Made by a program: the position numbers and the translations under genes. Positions 27,669-37,357 of a DNA stretch of 64,000 bases are shown here, in pieces (position 1 is the stretch's first letter; every line of letters begins with the position of its first letter). This DNA is from Alteribacillus sp. YIM 98480 (lineage in GTDB: Bacteria > Bacillota > Bacilli > Bacillales > Marinococcaceae), in contig NZ_VTOK01000001.1 of the NCBI RefSeq assembly GCF_009765375.1, positions 186,001 to 250,000 on the forward strand, given 5' to 3'. Below the pieces are notes generated by a model. The model searched no databases, was not told the origin of the DNA, and saw only the letters and a program-made list of their open reading frames with translations.

Positions 27669-27686
27669 CAAAGCAATGGCGCTTTG
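27669..27686 (+). promoter_or_regulatory. ANTAR (EutV) target hairpin
   Basis: CAAAGC and GCTTTG enclose the six-base loop AATGGC, with A in position 1 and G in position 4 as the ANTAR motif demands. It fits AGCAANGRRGCU in 11 of 12 positions. Its 3' strand is the first part of the terminator stem, so EutV binding and termination are mutually exclusive. The second (upstream) hairpin expected for an ANTAR pair was not recognised. Confidence 0.8.
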
Positions 27687-27741
27687 AATTAACATCTACT
27701 TTTTAAATAGAAGAGTAGATATTAATTCAGAGCGCTTTTTT
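27679..27741 (+). terminator. EutV-controlled intrinsic terminator before eutA
   Basis: Arms 27679-27700 and 27714-27735 can pair over 22 positions (two G-T pairs) around a 13-base loop, followed by six T residues. The stem starts inside the ANTAR hairpin. Confidence 0.88.
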
Positions 27742-27780
27742 AATAGGTAAGAAATTGTAAATAGTTGGCGTTTTACATTT

Positions 27781-27896
27781 CTAGCGCAAGCGCCTACTCG
27801 CTCGAGATTCCTTCGGTTCGTCAATGGAAAGCAAAGATCAGCTTTCCATATGCCGACCCTCCAGGACTTGTCGCTCGTGAGCAATGCGCTTGCGCT
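27781..27896. repeat. Structured inverted-repeat element between eutV and eutA
   Basis: AGCGCAAGCGC at 27783-27793 is repeated inverted at 27886-27896, enclosing a second perfect 9-bp hairpin (ATGGAAAGC at 27824-27832, GCTTTCCAT at 27841-27849). The element is richer in GC than its surroundings and lies between the terminator and the eutA ribosome site. It resembles the dispersed intergenic palindromic repeats of Bacillaceae. Copies elsewhere in the genome would confirm that. Confidence 0.6.
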
Positions 27897-27926
27897 TTTC
27901 TTATTTTTAATAGGAGGTGAGAAATC

Positions 27927-29366
27927 ATTGAAAATTGGATAACGAGTATTGGACTTGATGTTGGGACGAGTACAACCAAATTCATTGTCAGCCGTCTGCT
28001 TATTGAGAATCGAGGAAATTCATTTACTTTGCCGGCTTGTCAGATAATGGATCGTTCTGTTATATATGCAAGCCAAATGTATAAGACTCCCTTAATAACT
28101 GAATACGAAATAGATATTAACCGTTTATCTGACATTTTAGCATTTGAGTACAAGCAAGCTGGCCTTATGTTTGAAAATGTACAAGCAGGAGCTGTCATTA
28201 TAACGGGAGAAACGGCACAGAAACAAAATGCACAAACCATTATTAATTACTTAGCTGAGCGGGCCGGTGATTTCGTTGTAGCTACAGCAGGAGCCGACTT
28301 GGAAGGTATTCTTGCTGGGAAAGGTTCTGGGGCTAAGAAAAGGTCTGAAGAAACAGAGGGGGTAGTAGCCAATATAGACATTGGCGGAGGAACGGCAAAT
28401 GCAGCGTTATTTCAAAATGGGAAAGCTATTCGCACATTAACTTTTCATGTTGGCGGCAGATTAATCCGGTTAACGGAACAGGGAGAGATTAAATACATCT
28501 CAAATTACATTCGCCCATGGCTTCAAGCTAATCGCTTTGATCTTCAAGTTGGTCATACAGTAAGTTTCGAATTGCTGAAAGAAGTGTGTCTTTGTATGAG
28601 TAAAAGCATGCTTTCATATTTTATGGATGGCCCAATCACAAGTGCAGAGAAGTTATTGTTTTCTTCTATTTCCAGCCCGCTGCCGCAGCTTAAAGAAATA
28701 ATTTTTTCAGGAAATATTGGCAAAATGATTCATAAAAAGGAACCAGACTCTTTTAAAGAGGTAGCCAAGTTTGGCGATATAGGACCTATGCTTGCATATA
28801 CGTTAAATCTTATTGTAAAAGAATCGTCTCTTTTCGTAAAACTAGCAAAGGAAACTTCAAGAGCTACTGTCATTGGAGCAGGAATGCAAAATACTGAACT
28901 AAGCGGAGCTACTGTATTCGTAAATGAACAACTTCTTCCCCTTAAAAACATACCGATTTTGAATGTATTCATTGATAGTGAAAAGTGGGAATCTCAAGTT
29001 TTTAAAGTGGAAGTAGATAAAGTTATGAAACAGGCAAAACAATTATTTGTAGAAAAAAAAGACCCGCCATTTGCCCTTGGACTATCAGGTTTAGAATACT
29101 GCAGCTATAAAATGCTTCAATCCATTGCAGCTGATATCTGTACACCATTTAAAAAATACTTTCCATATTCAAACTGTATGGTGGTTATTTGTGAAAATGA
29201 TATGGCAAAAGCAATGGGGCAAGCTCTGAAAATCTATAGTTCAGAAGGTATGCAAATAATGAGCATCGACCAGGTTGATTTTACCTATGGAGATTATATT
29301 GACTTAGGTTTACCAGCTGCAGGGGAAGCCATTTCTATTACTGTCAAAACATTAGCATTTGGATAA
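27927..29366 (+). CDS. eutA: Ethanolamine ammonia-lyase reactivase EutA, probable ATT start
   Basis: A 479-residue ASKHA-fold ATPase that removes damaged cobalamin from ethanolamine ammonia-lyase. The phosphate-1 motif SIGLDVGTSTTK begins six codons in and IDIGGGTANAALF is phosphate-2. These need the frame upstream of the first ATG (28029). In that frame the only initiator after the stop at 27918-27920 and the AGGAGG site is ATT at 27927. Alternatively a TTG one base later would be in frame if the following A-run were one base longer. The gene leads eutB by 15 bases. Confidence 0.88.
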   Translation: MENWITSIGLDVGTSTTKFIVSRLLIENRGNSFTLPACQIMDRSVIYASQMYKTPLITEYEIDINRLSDILAFEYKQAGLMFENVQAGAVIITGETAQKQNAQTIINYLAERAGDFVVATAGADLEGILAGKGSGAKKRSEETEGVVANIDIGGGTANAALFQNGKAIRTLTFHVGGRLIRLTEQGEIKYISNYIRPWLQANRFDLQVGHTVSFELLKEVCLCMSKSMLSYFMDGPITSAEKLLFSSISSPLPQLKEIIFSGNIGKMIHKKEPDSFKEVAKFGDIGPMLAYTLNLIVKESSLFVKLAKETSRATVIGAGMQNTELSGATVFVNEQLLPLKNIPILNVFIDSEKWESQVFKVEVDKVMKQAKQLFVEKKDPPFALGLSGLEYCSYKMLQSIAADICTPFKKYFPYSNCMVVICENDMAKAMGQALKIYSSEGMQIMSIDQVDFTYGDYIDLGLPAAGEAISITVKTLAFG

Positions 29367-29381
29367 ATAGGAGAGGGTTAT

Positions 29382-30746
29382 ATGTATAAAAAGACAACAT
29401 TGCTCGGAATCACCTATGAGTTTCACAGCTTAAAAGAAATTATGGCAAAGGCAAACGAAGAAAAGTCAGGGGACGAGCTTGCCGGAATAAGCGCGGAGAA
29501 CATGAAAGAAAGAATGGCTGCCAGAGCAGTATTAGCAGAAACAACTCTTTCAGACATAAGGAGTTATCCCGTTGTTGCACCGGAAAAAGATGATGTATCC
29601 AAACTAATCGAAGAGAATGTCAATGAAGAAATCTACGGTGTTATAAAAAATTGGACGGTTGCTGATCTAAGGGAGTATATCTTAAATGATGAGCATTTGA
29701 GCAAGGAGTTACTTCAAATTGGCACCGGGTTGACGAGCGAAATGATTGCAGCAGTTACGAAAATAATGTCCAATTTAGATCTCATCCAGGCGGCTTCGAA
29801 AATAACAGTTATTACTCATTGTCAAACCAAAATCGGACAAAAAGGAGTGCTTGCCTCAAGAGCACAGCCAAATCACCCATCTGATCATTTAGCTGGGATA
29901 CGCGCATCTCTTTTTGAAGCGTTAAGTTATGGAATCGGTGATGCTGTGATCGGTATAAATCCTGTCATTGATACAACAGATAATATTTATGCATTGTTAA
30001 ACGAGACCAAGGAAGTTATCGACCGTTTTGATATTCCGACCCAAAATTGTGTGTTATCACATATATCCAGTCAAATGAGAGCAATTGAAAAAGGAGCGCC
30101 GGCTGATATGATTTTTCAAAGTCTGGCTGGTACACAAACAGGCAATGAATCGTTTGGAATATCTATTTCAATGCTTGAAGAAGCTACTTCTCTCATTTTT
30201 GAAAAAGGGACAGCAGAAGGGCAAAACCGCTGGTACTTTGAGACCGGTCAGGGGTCAGAATTATCAGCAGATGCTCATTTTGATGTTGATCAATTAACAT
30301 TGGAGTCAAGGTGCTATGGCCTTGCAAAACATTTTAACCCTTTTATTGTTAATACAGTAGTTGGGTTTATTGGTCCTGAATATCTTTACGACAGTAAACA
30401 AGTTATACGTGCAGGCCTTGAAGATCATTTCATGGGTAAAATACATGGTCTGCCAATGGGGGTTGATGTATGCTATACGAATCATATGAGTGCCGACCAA
30501 AATGATATGGATAATTTAAGTACGTTATTAAGTACTGCAGGAGTTAATTTTGTAATTGGGGTACCAATGGCAGATGATTGTATGCTCAATTATCAGTCCT
30601 TAAGTTTCCATGATATCGCTACGCTGCGAAACGTTTTAGGAGTAAGTGCAGCTCCTGAATTTGCAGATTGGTTAAAAAAACAAGGGTTAACTATTTCATC
30701 AGGACAGTTAACGAAACAAGCCGGTGATCCATCATTTTTTCTGTAA
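29382..30746 (+). CDS. eutB: Ethanolamine ammonia-lyase large subunit EutB
   Basis: A 454-residue TIM-barrel subunit, the normal length for EutB. It carries the active site of the adenosylcobalamin-dependent lyase, which splits ethanolamine into acetaldehyde and ammonia. Typical segments are MAKANEEKSGDELAGI, SRAQPNHPSDHLAGIRAS and ETGQGSELSADAHFDVDQ. AGGAGAGGG precedes the ATG. It pairs with EutC encoded 69 bases downstream. Confidence 0.96.
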   Translation: MYKKTTLLGITYEFHSLKEIMAKANEEKSGDELAGISAENMKERMAARAVLAETTLSDIRSYPVVAPEKDDVSKLIEENVNEEIYGVIKNWTVADLREYILNDEHLSKELLQIGTGLTSEMIAAVTKIMSNLDLIQAASKITVITHCQTKIGQKGVLASRAQPNHPSDHLAGIRASLFEALSYGIGDAVIGINPVIDTTDNIYALLNETKEVIDRFDIPTQNCVLSHISSQMRAIEKGAPADMIFQSLAGTQTGNESFGISISMLEEATSLIFEKGTAEGQNRWYFETGQGSELSADAHFDVDQLTLESRCYGLAKHFNPFIVNTVVGFIGPEYLYDSKQVIRAGLEDHFMGKIHGLPMGVDVCYTNHMSADQNDMDNLSTLLSTAGVNFVIGVPMADDCMLNYQSLSFHDIATLRNVLGVSAAPEFADWLKKQGLTISSGQLTKQAGDPSFFL

Positions 30747-30815
30747 ATCCATGCAAGTAAAATTTCGTCATTAAGACTCGCCGATAATAAGAGTCTAGAA
30801 AAGGGGGCAATTTTG

Positions 30816-31529
30816 ATGACTGATGAAAATATTGCTAATCACCTCAAGTCGCTCAAGAAATACACTCCGGCCAGAATTGGAGTCGGAAGAACAGGGACAA
30901 GGCCTCTGACAAAGGACTTTTTATCTTTTCGTACAGATCATGCTGCAGCGGTGGATGCTGTCTATGGAGAGGTGTCTTCTAAACTGATAGAAGAATTGGA
31001 CTTGTTTTCGGTTGAAACATGTTACGAAACAAAGGATCACTACTTAAAGAGGCCTGATAAAGGAAGAATACTATCAGAAGAAGCAAAAACGATAATAAAA
31101 GAAAAATGTACTCCGAATCCCCAAGTGCAAATTGTTGTTTCGGATGGGTTAAGTGCTAGTGCTATCGATGAAAATATTTTAGATGTTTACCCTGCATTAT
31201 TAGATTCTCTCTCTATGTATGGATTAAATATTGGAACACCATTTTTTGTGAAAGGTGGGAGAGTAGCGTGTATGGATGATATTGGTGAGATTTTAGCGCC
31301 TGAAGCTTTTATTCTCTTAATTGGAGAGCGCCCAGGACTTGTTTGTGCCCACTCTCTTAGTGCTTATATGTGTTATCAGCCTAAAAAAGGAATGAAAGAA
31401 TCGGATCGAATGGTTATCTCTAATATTCATCGCAGTGGTACACCGGCTATCGAAGCTGCAGCTCACATGGGTACATTAATTAGCAAAATGCTGGATCAAA
31501 AAAAGAGTGGAGTAGGTCTTGTGATATAA
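30816..31529 (+). CDS. eutC: Ethanolamine ammonia-lyase small subunit EutC
   Basis: A 237-residue cobalamin-binding subunit. Recognisable parts are PARIGVGRTGTRPLTKDFLSF, DGLSASAIDEN and IGERPGLVCAHSLSAYMCY. It lacks the N-terminal extension of about 50 residues found in enterobacterial EutC (about 295 residues), the segment linked there to microcompartment targeting. This fits the absence of shell genes here. The ATG at 30816 follows GGGGGC by about eight bases; the TTG one codon earlier is less likely. Confidence 0.93.
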   Translation: MTDENIANHLKSLKKYTPARIGVGRTGTRPLTKDFLSFRTDHAAAVDAVYGEVSSKLIEELDLFSVETCYETKDHYLKRPDKGRILSEEAKTIIKEKCTPNPQVQIVVSDGLSASAIDENILDVYPALLDSLSMYGLNIGTPFFVKGGRVACMDDIGEILAPEAFILLIGERPGLVCAHSLSAYMCYQPKKGMKESDRMVISNIHRSGTPAIEAAAHMGTLISKMLDQKKSGVGLVI

Positions 31530-31570
31530 AAAGTTACATCAAAATTAAATTTGATAAGGAGGAATCGTGA

Positions 31571-32836
31571 ATGGTAATGATAGGTGAAATTGTTATTTAC
31601 ATTATTATGGCCTGTGCAGTCATTGGCGCGATTGCATCCATTAAAAATAGTGATGAAGGATTAGGGAAGCAGTTTATGGAAGGATTGCATGCAGTTGGGC
31701 ATATTTTTGTGCCGGCTGCTGGGATTATGGCTTCCATTCCTTATCTATCATGGTTTGTAGATAAAGTTTTTGGACCATTCTTTGCTTCGATTGGTGCAGA
31801 TCCGGCTATTGCAGCTACTTCTATCCTGGCAACAGATATGGGAGGTTATCAGTTAGCTGAAGCACTAGCTGGTTCATACGAAGGCTGGATTATGGCAATG
31901 ATTGTTGGTTTTATGGCTGGAGCTACCATCGTATTCTCGGTTCCAATGGGACTGGCAATGCTTGATAAAAGGGATCATAAGTACATGGCTCTCGGTATTA
32001 TGTCTGGCATATTAACGATTCCAATCGGAGCTTTTATTTCTAGCGTTGTTACGTTAATAACAAACTCCGAAGTTCGTGACGTTATTTCAACTACAACGGA
32101 CTCTACATATGAGTTTGCAATAAGTTATTTAAGCATATTTGCAAATTTATCACCATTAATTATTTTTGTTGTTTTATTAGCTGCAGGTCTGTATTTCTTA
32201 CCGGATTTAATGATAAACGGCTTTATGTGGTTTGGCCGCCTTATGGACGCAGCTATAAAGCTCGTATTAGTTTTTTCCATTGTAGAAGTATTCACTGGCT
32301 TGTTTTCTACTGTGTTAGGCGGTTGGGGTTTCGATCCAATAATGGCTGATACCGAAGATCAATTCAGAGCATTAGAAACAGCTGGTTATATTGGAATCAT
32401 GCTTGCAGGTGCTTTTCCGATGGTTTATTTGCTTCAAAAGTATGCAGGAAATAAGCTGGAATCCATAGGAAGTAAAATCGGTTTAAGCAAAGAAGGAAGT
32501 GCAGGGCTGGTTGCAACAATTGCTAATATTTTGGCAATGTTCAAATTAGTTCGTAACATGAGGCCGAAAGATAAAGTGATAAATATTTCTTTTGCGGTAT
32601 GTGCTGCCTTTTTATTAGGAGATCATTTATCTTTTACAGCTAACTTTCAACCAACTCTCATATTGCCAATCATAATTGGAAAATTAGCAGCAGGTGTGAT
32701 TGGGATTGGGCTGGCTTACTGGCTATCGGTTCCAAAAGCTTTAGAATTAGAAAGAAAAGATCGGGAAGCAGGAATTATTGGTGAAAATGAATATGTAAAT
32801 GCGGAAGAAAAACAAGAAACGAAAAAAGTAGGATAA
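31571..32836 (+). CDS. eutH: Ethanolamine permease EutH
   Basis: A 421-residue membrane protein with about 10-11 helices, matching EutH (HAVGHIFVPAAGIMASIPYL, ILATDMGGYQLAEALAGSYEGW in part, and LLGDHLSFTANFQP). It facilitates ethanolamine entry. AGGAGG precedes the ATG by eight bases. It is the last gene of the operon and is followed by a strong terminator. No shell proteins, EutE, EutG, EutD or EutT are present, so acetaldehyde would be handled by unlinked enzymes. Confidence 0.93.
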   Translation: MVMIGEIVIYIIMACAVIGAIASIKNSDEGLGKQFMEGLHAVGHIFVPAAGIMASIPYLSWFVDKVFGPFFASIGADPAIAATSILATDMGGYQLAEALAGSYEGWIMAMIVGFMAGATIVFSVPMGLAMLDKRDHKYMALGIMSGILTIPIGAFISSVVTLITNSEVRDVISTTTDSTYEFAISYLSIFANLSPLIIFVVLLAAGLYFLPDLMINGFMWFGRLMDAAIKLVLVFSIVEVFTGLFSTVLGGWGFDPIMADTEDQFRALETAGYIGIMLAGAFPMVYLLQKYAGNKLESIGSKIGLSKEGSAGLVATIANILAMFKLVRNMRPKDKVINISFAVCAAFLLGDHLSFTANFQPTLILPIIIGKLAAGVIGIGLAYWLSVPKALELERKDREAGIIGENEYVNAEEKQETKKVG

Positions 32837-32848
32837 AGAGAACTTTCT

Positions 32849-32888
32849 AACCACCCGAGAGAATATCGCGCGGGTGGTTTATTTTTTG
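32849..32888 (+). terminator. Terminator of the eut operon
   Basis: AACCACCCG and CGGGTGGTT form a perfect 9-bp stem with a 13-base loop, followed by TATTTTTT. Confidence 0.88.
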
Positions 32889-33060
32889 AAGGTGTAGAAG
32901 GCACAACTATTAAAGATCATTGGTGATAGTGATCATTAGAACTCTCATCTGTATTTAATTGAAAACGTTATCGAGTAATTATATGTTCTTCATAAAAAAG
33001 CAGTGTGGCTAAGGGGATTATGGCGGTGAGGAATACACTTCCACAGCTCAACATGTTCTG

Positions 33061-33474
33061 CTATTTAATTATTAAAACAGCGCAATGAGCTCTTTTAGCT
33101 ACTTTGTGACTTACACTGCCTAGAACCAATTCTTGAAAACGATTTAGCCCTCGGCTGCCTAACACTACTACATCAAAGTCTTTTTCATTTGCATGATTTA
33201 CGATAGTTGGTCCAGGTTCCCCTCGTAAATACTCCACCTCATAGCTTATATCTGCAGCCTTTACTTTTTCTTCCGTAGGCCTTACTTTTTCTTTTCGTTT
33301 TTGTTGAGCACCAGTTGTGTTCCAGTTTTCTAAAACCTCCGTTTTCGAGCTATCCACAACATATATAACATGAATAACAGACTCTGGATTACATTTTGCA
33401 AGGTCAATCGCTTTTTCGGCAGCACGAATTGCGTGGTCAGATCCATCTGTGGCTAATAAAATTTTTTTAAACAT
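33061..33474 (-). CDS. Universal stress protein, UspA family
   Basis: A 137-residue single-domain UspA protein. LLATDGSDHAIRAAEKA carries the N-terminal Asp, and GSRGLNRFQELVLGSVS contains the G-2x-G-9x-GS nucleotide-binding signature, so it is an ATP-binding type. GGAGG fixes the start. It lies 14 bases behind the SulP transporter gene and is very likely co-transcribed; SulP-Usp pairs are common and the stress protein may modulate the transporter. Confidence 0.93.
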   Translation of the reverse strand: MFKKILLATDGSDHAIRAAEKAIDLAKCNPESVIHVIYVVDSSKTEVLENWNTTGAQQKRKEKVRPTEEKVKAADISYEVEYLRGEPGPTIVNHANEKDFDVVVLGSRGLNRFQELVLGSVSHKVAKRAHCAVLIIK

Positions 33475-33488
33475 TGGTTTACCTCCAT

Positions 33489-34937
33489 TTAATGGCTGCT
33501 TAATTTATGTCGTAACTTTTCCACTAAAAGGGAACTTGCTTCATTCAGGCCAGAAATTTCAACTGTTATGCCATTTTCTTCAAATTTGGCGATAATTTTT
33601 TCCATAGCTTCGACGGCAGAATCATCCCAAATGTGGGCATGCGTTAAATCAATTTCCACTTCTTTAATATCTTCTTTAAAATCAAAACCAGCAATGGAAT
33701 CCGTGACAGAAGCAAAGAACAATTGACCGTTAATAAAATACGTTCTCTTTTCTTTTTTATCATTGAGCTTGCTTTCTATACTTATTTTTGAAATTTTTGA
33801 GACAAAGAAGATTGCACTTAAAAGAATACCAGCAAATACACCTTTAGAAAGATCGTGAGTCACCACGACAACAATCACGGTAACCACCATAACAATTGCA
33901 TCGGTTCCAGGTACAATAAACAATGTTCGGATTGAATTCCAGTCAAACGTACTGATGGAGACCATAATCATTACGCCAGCTAATACTGCCATCGGAATTT
34001 GCACGACAATGTTACCTAACAGAATGATCAGAAGAATAAGGACAACACCAGCAGTAAGGGCAGACAATCTTCCTTTTCCACCTGACTTTACATTAATCAC
34101 GGATTGTCCAATCATCGCACATCCGGCCATTCCACCAAAACATCCAGCAACAATGTTTGCAATCCCTTGTCCTCTGCTTTCTTTGTTTTTATTACTGTTT
34201 GTATCGGTCATATCATCAACAATTGCTGCTGTAAGGAGGGATTCAAGCAGACCGACTACTGTCAGGGCAAGAGCATAGGGAAAGATGATGGTCAGGGTCT
34301 CATAGGAAAACGGGACTTGCGGTAAAAGAAAAACAGGTAATGTCTGCTCTAAGTTTCCCATATCACCAACGGTAAAAACATTTAACCCAGCTGCCAACGA
34401 AAAAGCAGTAACGATAATAATGGCTATTAATGTTGAAGGGATAGCTTTAGATAGGTACGGAAACAGATAAATAATCGCCAGTGTAACAGCAGCCAATCCC
34501 CACACTACCCATCCTTGTCCAGTTAAATGGGGAATTTGCGATGTGAAAATAAGAATGGCTAATGCATTTACAAATCCTACCATTACAGAACGCGGAATAA
34601 ATTTCATATAACGAGCGATTTTTAAATAACCGAAAACTATTTGCAAGATTCCAGTAAGTATGGTTGCGGCGAATAAATATTCGAGTCCGTGTTGTGCAAC
34701 AAGGTCAATGAATAGTAAAGCCATTGCCCCGGTAGCTCCTGAAATCATTCCTGGTCTGCCGCCGACAAAAGCAATCATTACTGGGATAATAAAGGAAGCG
34801 TATAAACCAACCATCGGATCTACCCCGGCTATAATGGAAAACGCAATGGCTTCAGGAATTAATGCAAGTGCCACAACAATGCCAGCTAATATATCTCCCT
34901 TTATATTCCCGAACCAATCTGCTTTCAATGTATTCAC
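33489..34937 (-). CDS. SulP-family anion transporter with STAS domain
   Basis: A 482-residue protein with about 10-12 membrane helices followed by a C-terminal STAS domain (about residues 385-480). SulP markers include [36 protein letters not shown], and the [19 protein letters not shown] region. Substrates of this family include sulfate and bicarbonate. The start is taken as GTG 34937, which has AAGG at a good distance; the ATG at 34946 is too close to it. It is followed at once by uspA. Confidence 0.9.
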   Translation of the reverse strand: MNTLKADWFGNIKGDILAGIVVALALIPEAIAFSIIAGVDPMVGLYASFIIPVMIAFVGGRPGMISGATGAMALLFIDLVAQHGLEYLFAATILTGILQIVFGYLKIARYMKFIPRSVMVGFVNALAILIFTSQIPHLTGQGWVVWGLAAVTLAIIYLFPYLSKAIPSTLIAIIIVTAFSLAAGLNVFTVGDMGNLEQTLPVFLLPQVPFSYETLTIIFPYALALTVVGLLESLLTAAIVDDMTDTNSNKNKESRGQGIANIVAGCFGGMAGCAMIGQSVINVKSGGKGRLSALTAGVVLILLIILLGNIVVQIPMAVLAGVMIMVSISTFDWNSIRTLFIVPGTDAIVMVVTVIVVVVTHDLSKGVFAGILLSAIFFVSKISKISIESKLNDKKEKRTYFINGQLFFASVTDSIAGFDFKEDIKEVEIDLTHAHIWDDSAVEAMEKIIAKFEENGITVEISGLNEASSLLVEKLRHKLSSH

Positions 34938-35082
34938 CTGAATCATCCTTTACAAGAAACATCTCTTGTCTTAGTTTCTTATAACATTTAAGATTTTATT
35001 GCAGTTAAAAGGTGGAAAGGTGTGTAGAATATTTTTTATGAAGCATTTAATAATCATGAACACATAAATCGATCGCAACATA

Positions 35083-35110
35083 TTGACAGCAAAAAAGCGG
35101 TATGTAAAAT
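35083..35110 (+). promoter_or_regulatory. Sigma-A promoter of htpG
   Basis: TTGACA at 35083-35088 and TAAAAT at 35105-35110 are spaced by 16 bases and lie just upstream of the CIRCE element. Confidence 0.75.
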
Positions 35111-35123
35111 AAAAGTAGGACAT

Positions 35124-35150
35124 TTAGCACTCAGGTGGATAGAGTGCTAA
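35124..35150 (+). promoter_or_regulatory. CIRCE element (HrcA operator)
   Basis: TTAGCACTC-N9-GAGTGCTAA is a perfect CIRCE inverted repeat, placed between the promoter and the htpG ribosome site. It predicts heat-shock control of htpG by HrcA. In B. subtilis, by contrast, htpG is not under CIRCE. Confidence 0.95.
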
Positions 35151-35181
35151 AAAATTCCGTATTTTGAAAGGAGATAAGATG

Positions 35182-37062
35182 ATGGCAACGAAACAATTTC
35201 AAGCGGAGTCGAAACGTTTATTAGAAATGATGATTAACTCCATATATTCTCAAAAAGAGATTTTTTTACGAGAGTTAATTTCAAATGCTAGTGATGCAAT
35301 TGATAAAATGTATTACAAAGCTTTAACCGATGAATCCCTCACTTTTAATAAGGATGATTACTACATAAAAGTGAGCGCAGATAAGGAAAACCGAACCTTA
35401 AAGATAGAAGATACCGGTATTGGAATGACCGAAGAAGAGCTGGAATCCAATCTTGGTGTCATTGCAAAAAGCGGCTCACTAGCGTTCAAAAACGAAAATG
35501 AAATAAAAGACGGTCATGATATTATTGGTCAATTCGGTGTGGGCTTTTATTCCGCATTTATGGTAGCAGATGTAGTCACCGTTTACACAAAATCAGCAAA
35601 TAGCGATCAGGCTTACAAATGGGAGTCAAATGGTGCTGATGGATATACAATAGAACCGGCAGACAAAGAGACGGTCGGAACAGAGGTTTACATTAAATTA
35701 AGAGAAAACACAGAAGATGAAAACTATGACGAGTATTTAGAAGAACATCGATTAAATTCCATTATAAAAAAATACTCTGATTACATTCGCTACCCTATCA
35801 AAATGGACGTTACCGTACAGAAACCAAAAGATGATGATGAAGAGGAAACGGCAGAGGTGAAAGAAGAACAAACCGTTAACAGCATGGTGCCGATTTGGAG
35901 AAAAAATAAAAATGAGCTGACTACCGAAGATTATGAAGCTTTTTATTCCGAAAAACATTACGGTTTCGATAAGCCGTTGACCCATATTCATCTTAGTGTA
36001 GACGGGGCGGTGCGCTATCAAGCGATTTTATTCATACCGGAAAATACGCCTTTTGATTATTATACGAAAGAATATGAAAAAGGTCTCGAGCTGTATTCCA
36101 ATGGCGTTTTGATCATGGAAAAATGTTCAGACCTGCTGCCCGATTATTTCGGTTTCGTTAAAGGGATCGTTGATTCCGAAGACTTATCATTAAATATTTC
36201 CCGAGAAATGCTCCAGCATGACAGACAGTTGAAACTGATTGCTAAAAATATTAAAAATAAAATTAAGAGCCAGTTGAAAACACTCTTAAAAGATGAACGC
36301 GAAAAATATGAGAAATTCTATCAATCCTTTGGCCGTCAATTAAAATTCGGTGTTCATATGGATTTTGGAACCCATAAAGACGACTTAAAAGATCTGCTTC
36401 TTTTCTATTCATCTAAAGAAAAGAAATTAGTTACTTTATCCGAATATGTTTCAAGAATGCCAGAAGATCAGCAGTACATTTACTATGCTACCGGGGATTC
36501 ATATGACAGAATTGAAAAGCTTCCGCAAACGGAAATGGTACTAGACAAAGGATATGAAATCTTATATTTCACCGAGGATATAGATGAATTTGCGATTAAA
36601 ACATTGATGAGCTATGACGACAAACAATTTAAGTCTGTAGCGAGCGGCGATTTAGGTATTGAGTCAGAAGAAGACCAGGAAAAAGAGCAAGAAGAGAAGA
36701 AAGACAACAAAGAACTATTTGAAGAAATCAAAAACATCTTATCTGATAAAGTGAAAGATGTCCGTGCGTCGAAAAGGCTGAAAACCCATCCAGTCTGCTT
36801 AGCAGCTGACGGAGAAGTTTCTATTGAAATGGAAAAAATCCTTCAGCAAATGCCAGACAATCAAAATATAAAAGCGGACAAAGTACTAGAAATTAATATT
36901 AACCACGATGTGTACCAATCCTTAAAAAATGCGTACGATCAGGATAAAGAAAAATTAAAACTGTACACCAACCTTTTGTATAACCAGGCTCTTCTCATTG
37001 AAGGTCTGCCAGTTGAAGATCCTGTCGCATTTACAAATGATATGTGCAAAGTGATGGCGTAA
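35182..37062 (+). CDS. htpG: Chaperone protein HtpG (Hsp90)
   Basis: A 626-residue Hsp90, the same length as the B. subtilis protein. The N-terminal ATPase shows [18 protein letters not shown] and [13 protein letters not shown]. The middle domain contains [14 protein letters not shown] and the C-terminal dimerisation domain ends near [14 protein letters not shown] highly acidic stretch ([16 protein letters not shown]-like, about residues 495-512) precedes the C-terminal domain. The start is the second of two adjacent ATGs (35182), eight bases after GGAG. It is monocistronic. Confidence 0.96.
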   Translation: MATKQFQAESKRLLEMMINSIYSQKEIFLRELISNASDAIDKMYYKALTDESLTFNKDDYYIKVSADKENRTLKIEDTGIGMTEEELESNLGVIAKSGSLAFKNENEIKDGHDIIGQFGVGFYSAFMVADVVTVYTKSANSDQAYKWESNGADGYTIEPADKETVGTEVYIKLRENTEDENYDEYLEEHRLNSIIKKYSDYIRYPIKMDVTVQKPKDDDEEETAEVKEEQTVNSMVPIWRKNKNELTTEDYEAFYSEKHYGFDKPLTHIHLSVDGAVRYQAILFIPENTPFDYYTKEYEKGLELYSNGVLIMEKCSDLLPDYFGFVKGIVDSEDLSLNISREMLQHDRQLKLIAKNIKNKIKSQLKTLLKDEREKYEKFYQSFGRQLKFGVHMDFGTHKDDLKDLLLFYSSKEKKLVTLSEYVSRMPEDQQYIYYATGDSYDRIEKLPQTEMVLDKGYEILYFTEDIDEFAIKTLMSYDDKQFKSVASGDLGIESEEDQEKEQEEKKDNKELFEEIKNILSDKVKDVRASKRLKTHPVCLAADGEVSIEMEKILQQMPDNQNIKADKVLEININHDVYQSLKNAYDQDKEKLKLYTNLLYNQALLIEGLPVEDPVAFTNDMCKVMA

Positions 37063-37070
37063 ACGATAAA

Positions 37071-37109
37071 AGCCTCCTTTCCGACTAATCGGAAGGAGGC
37101 TGTTTCTTT
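37071..37109 (+). terminator. Terminator of htpG
   Basis: AGCCTCCTTTCCGA and TCGGAAGGAGGCT pair with one bulged T, followed by a T-rich tract. Confidence 0.8.
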
Positions 37110-37357
37110 GTTGGTTGGGGGGAGGGTGAGATTTTCAATAAAAAAAGTCATATAGCGAGAACGAGGTTTATTACTTCAACCGTAGCCAGAGCTCCAATTA
37201 TATAATTGTCCGTAATCTGTACTACTTTTTCTTTAATGTCGGACTAATTCATGCTGTCACTTCTTCGCTTTAAAAGTAATCCTTATTTGCGCTGCGAATA
37301 AACGATGCTTTCCATACAAAAACTAAAACCATAGCGAATCAGGAAAGGAGCATGGTA

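Noticed and set aside
30747-30815. AGACTC/GAGTCT hairpin between eutB and eutC as a second ANTAR site
   Set aside because: The loop is too long and lacks the A1/G4 hexaloop pattern; no T-run follows.
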